From IMG/VR virus record IMGVR_UViG_3300048929_000057, positions 1-40,796 of that record: a stretch of 40,796 nucleotides of DNA; one strand, given 5' to 3'. Every line of letters begins with the position of its first letter. Within the stretch, counting starts at the first letter, position 1. This document shows positions 39,633 through 40,796 of the stretch, one piece after another. The position numbers and the translations under genes were made by a program. The stretch is from a virus. The notes under the pieces were generated by a model. That model was given only the letters and a program-made list of their open reading frames with translations, was not told where the DNA came from and ran no database searches.

Positions 39633-39705
39633 CCCATTCGACGCAGTGATGTTCGTGCTGCTGGTCATCGGCGCACTTCAGGGTATGGGGTGGCTGCCAT
39701 GGTGA
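39625..39705 (+). CDS. Very small membrane protein, 26 residues
   Basis: MPNPFDAVMFVLLVIG is followed by ALQGMGWLPW. It is a single hydrophobic helix, overlapping the genes on both sides. The overlap pattern matches the rest of the cassette, but there is little to prove translation. Confidence 0.5.
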   Translation: MPNPFDAVMFVLLVIGALQGMGWLPW

Positions 39706-39905
39706 GCAAACTTAAACAGCGGCGCGTGCGCCGCCTTAAAGCAGACGTGGCCTGGTGGCGCGAGGAGGCAGAGGATTGCCGCTCCCGCCTGCTGGAACTG
39801 GCCGGCGAAATAGACAGGCTCAAAAAGCTGGTTATCCGCGTACCGATGCCGGTGGTGGTGCCAGAGTCCGTGGCCGATGAACTGAAACTGAGAGAGGTGG
39901 GGTGA
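39699..39905 (+). CDS. Small basic coiled-coil protein
   Basis: Sixty-eight residues from MVSKLKQRRVRRLKADVAWWREEAEDCRSRLLELAGEIDRLKKLVIRVPMPVVVPE. A basic N-terminus leads into a heptad-like helix and a Pro/Val-rich end. It may bind nucleic acid through RRVRRLK. No family recognised. Confidence 0.6.
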   Translation: MVSKLKQRRVRRLKADVAWWREEAEDCRSRLLELAGEIDRLKKLVIRVPMPVVVPESVADELKLREVG

Positions 39906-40102
39906 TGGATAAGTGTCATGGTATTTTCGGGAAATTGTTCGGGCACTCATATCGCCCAACTATCACCAAGGGAGCGCCTACTGCAAATCTTGGCGCAATG
40001 GAGGGAAGTAGCAGCGCAGTAATCGAAGTGATCAACAGCACCAGGCCAGAGACGTATCACGGTATTTACTGCAAGCGCTGCGGGAAGGTGATTAATGGTT
40101 AA
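39905..40102 (+). CDS. Small Cys-containing protein, DUF1660-like
   Basis: Sixty-five residues. MDKCHGIFGKLFGHSYRPTITKG at the start and ETYHGIYCKRCGKVING at the end recall the small phage family with CK.FGH.Y ... Y...CKRCG, in which the paired Cys and His residues are thought to hold zinc. Starts in an overlap with the gene before. Confidence 0.65.
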   Translation: MDKCHGIFGKLFGHSYRPTITKGAPTANLGAMEGSSSAVIEVINSTRPETYHGIYCKRCGKVING

Positions 40103-40292
40103 CGTAAACCAGGAAACACTGATCGCCCGCATCGAGGAACTGGAGTCAGCTCCTCGTTCGCTAAAAGAAGATTACCAGCTGCGTGCATTCAGGACTTTGC
40201 TCAGCTACATGCGTACTTGCCCTCACACATACGGGCGTATTTACACAACCAACTGCTGTTCAATGTGCGGGGAGAAACTAAGCAATGGCTAA
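40095..40292 (+). CDS. Hypothetical early protein, 65 residues
   Basis: MVNVNQETLIARIEELESAPRSLKEDYQLRAFRTLLSYMRTCPHTYGRIYTTNCCSMCGEKLSNG. A helical first half and a C-P-H ... C-C-x2-C end that may bind metal. It overlaps neighbours on both sides. No family recognised. Confidence 0.65.
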   Translation: MVNVNQETLIARIEELESAPRSLKEDYQLRAFRTLLSYMRTCPHTYGRIYTTNCCSMCGEKLSNG

Positions 40293-40623
40293 GACAGCAG
40301 CAGAACGCAAAGCAGCGAAGCGCGCCCGCCAGGCTGAAGCCGGTGAGCGCAAGCTGGAGCTGGTGCTCGACGAGCAGGAAATGGAGATGCTGGCGCGGAA
40401 CTGCGCTGAGCGTCGCCCGGGCCGCGAGCCATACGAACTGAGCGAGTACATTGCGCTGCTGATCCGCCAGGATGATGCGCGGGTGCGTGGCCGTATCAAG
40501 GCTATCAGTGCTAACCGGTGCGGAAGGTGCGGCGACAGTCTGCCGGTGAAGTCATGCCCGTGTACCGGTGATTCGGCGTGCTGGGTGACGCAAGGTTGGC
40601 ACGAAACGAAACTTGCGGTGTGA
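40285..40623 (+). CDS. Last early gene: basic protein with ribbon-helix-like and Cys-cluster parts
   Basis: A 112-residue protein. The N-terminus is very basic (AERKAAKRARQAEAGERK). LELVLDEQEMEMLARNCAERRPGREPYELSEYIALLIRQDD resembles a ribbon-helix-helix DNA-binding core. CGRCGDSLPVKSCPCTGDSACW is a Cys cluster able to bind zinc. As the final gene before the virion operon it stands where phages keep the late-gene regulator (Q). It does not look like a known Q family, so a late activator role is only positional inference. Confidence 0.65.
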   Translation: MAKTAAERKAAKRARQAEAGERKLELVLDEQEMEMLARNCAERRPGREPYELSEYIALLIRQDDARVRGRIKAISANRCGRCGDSLPVKSCPCTGDSACWVTQGWHETKLAV

Positions 40624-40631
40624 CAGGTCAC
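40620..40631. repeat. 12-bp near-palindrome at the operon end
   Basis: GTGACAGGTCAC overlaps the stop of the last early gene and differs at one base from the perfect palindrome at 20284-20295. Confidence 0.45.
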
Positions 40632-40637
40632 AGCGTA

Positions 40638-40680
40638 TTGACTAAATACTCACATGATTATACTGTTTAAATGTACAGTA
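40638..40680 (+). promoter_or_regulatory. Sigma-70 promoter overlapped by a consensus LexA box
   Basis: TTGACT at 40638-40643 is a -35; TATACT at 40659 or TACTGT at 40661 (17-base spacer) is the -10. The LexA box at 40661-40680 has CTGT-N8-ACAG with intact TACTG and CAGTA ends. It is only complete here because the circle was cut inside it; the left end of the window carries its last bases. It controls the UmuD-like gene and possibly read-through into the virion operon. Confidence 0.88.
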
Positions 40681-40796
40681 TTTTTATGTGAGGTTCCATT
40701 ATGGGCTTTCCATCCCCGGCAAAAGACTACGCAGAAGCAGCTCTCACCATCACCAGCCTGTGCGGCTATGACGGAAACTGCCGCACCATCGAGACG
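40670..40796. repeat. Terminal direct repeat, right copy
   Basis: Exact copy of bases 1-127. Joining the two ends gives a closed circle with an uninterrupted UmuD-like gene. Confidence 0.9.
40701..40796 (+). CDS. UmuD-like protein, truncated duplicate at the contig end
   Basis: The first 32 codons of the gene at 32-361, cut by the end of the sequence. Not a second gene. Confidence 0.85.
   Translation, partial: MGFPSPAKDYAEAALTITSLCGYDGNCRTIET

Noticed and set aside
1-40796. tRNA genes, CRISPR arrays or insertion sequences
   Set aside because: I looked for T-loop and acceptor-end patterns, regularly spaced repeats and transposase genes, and saw none. A tRNA scan would be needed to be certain.

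Overview
The window is one complete temperate podovirus genome, closed on itself. Bases 1-127 are repeated exactly as 40670-40796, so the unique length is 40,669 bp and the molecule was assembled as a circle. That fits a circularly permuted, headful-packaged phage or a k=127 assembly overlap. The gene set and order resemble the epsilon15/phiV10 (Uetakevirus-type) phages of Enterobacteriaceae: T7-like head-tail connector, Bbp19- and Bbp16-like head proteins, a capsid staple, T7-like tail tube and ejection proteins, a beta-helix tailspike, a membrane O-acyltransferase and a P4-type integrase. The host is probably an enterobacterium; the genus cannot be read from the sequence.

Layout. 1-20.3 kb (+): a small UmuD-like gene behind a LexA-box promoter, terminases, one reverse-strand gene, a gene-free block of about 600 bp with strong RNA-like folding, then portal, scaffold, capsid, cement, staple, tail tube and nozzle, ejection proteins and a small membrane protein. 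20.3-20.6 kb (-): a small gene whose promoter region carries a second LexA box. 20.8-24.2 kb (+): tailspike and acyltransferase, AT-rich and probably exchanged as a pair. 24.3-26.1 kb (+): holins, GH19 endolysin, Rz and an embedded Rz1. 26.1-27.6 kb: attP and integrase. 27.6-32.8 kb (-): left early operon with two methyltransferases, PerC-like and AlpA-like regulators, RecT, RecE-type exonuclease and small proteins. 32.9-33.9 kb: immunity region with a two-HTH repressor and a Cro-like protein. 34.0-40.6 kb (+): right early operon with an ASCH protein, a DnaT-like replication protein carrying iteron-like repeats, a resolvase-like nuclease, an HNH nuclease and many small overlapping genes.

Regulation is the most distinctive part. 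A 17-bp palindrome, WTTACC-N5-GGTAAW, occurs in about eleven intergenic places in front of nearly every transcription module, like a stoperator network. A second composite element, GGTAAT-N4-ATCC-N2-ATRTGGYT, recurs upstream of four modules. The repressor lacks an S24 self-cleavage domain, while two small genes sit behind LexA boxes. I infer that induction works through host LexA and a phage antirepressor rather than RecA-driven repressor cleavage.

The attP candidate is a 15-bp stretch that reads as the last four codons and stop of a guaA gene (IEWE-stop), upstream of the integrase gene. The strongest candidate for something undescribed is the structured block at about 2964-3570, which I interpret as a large phage noncoding RNA.
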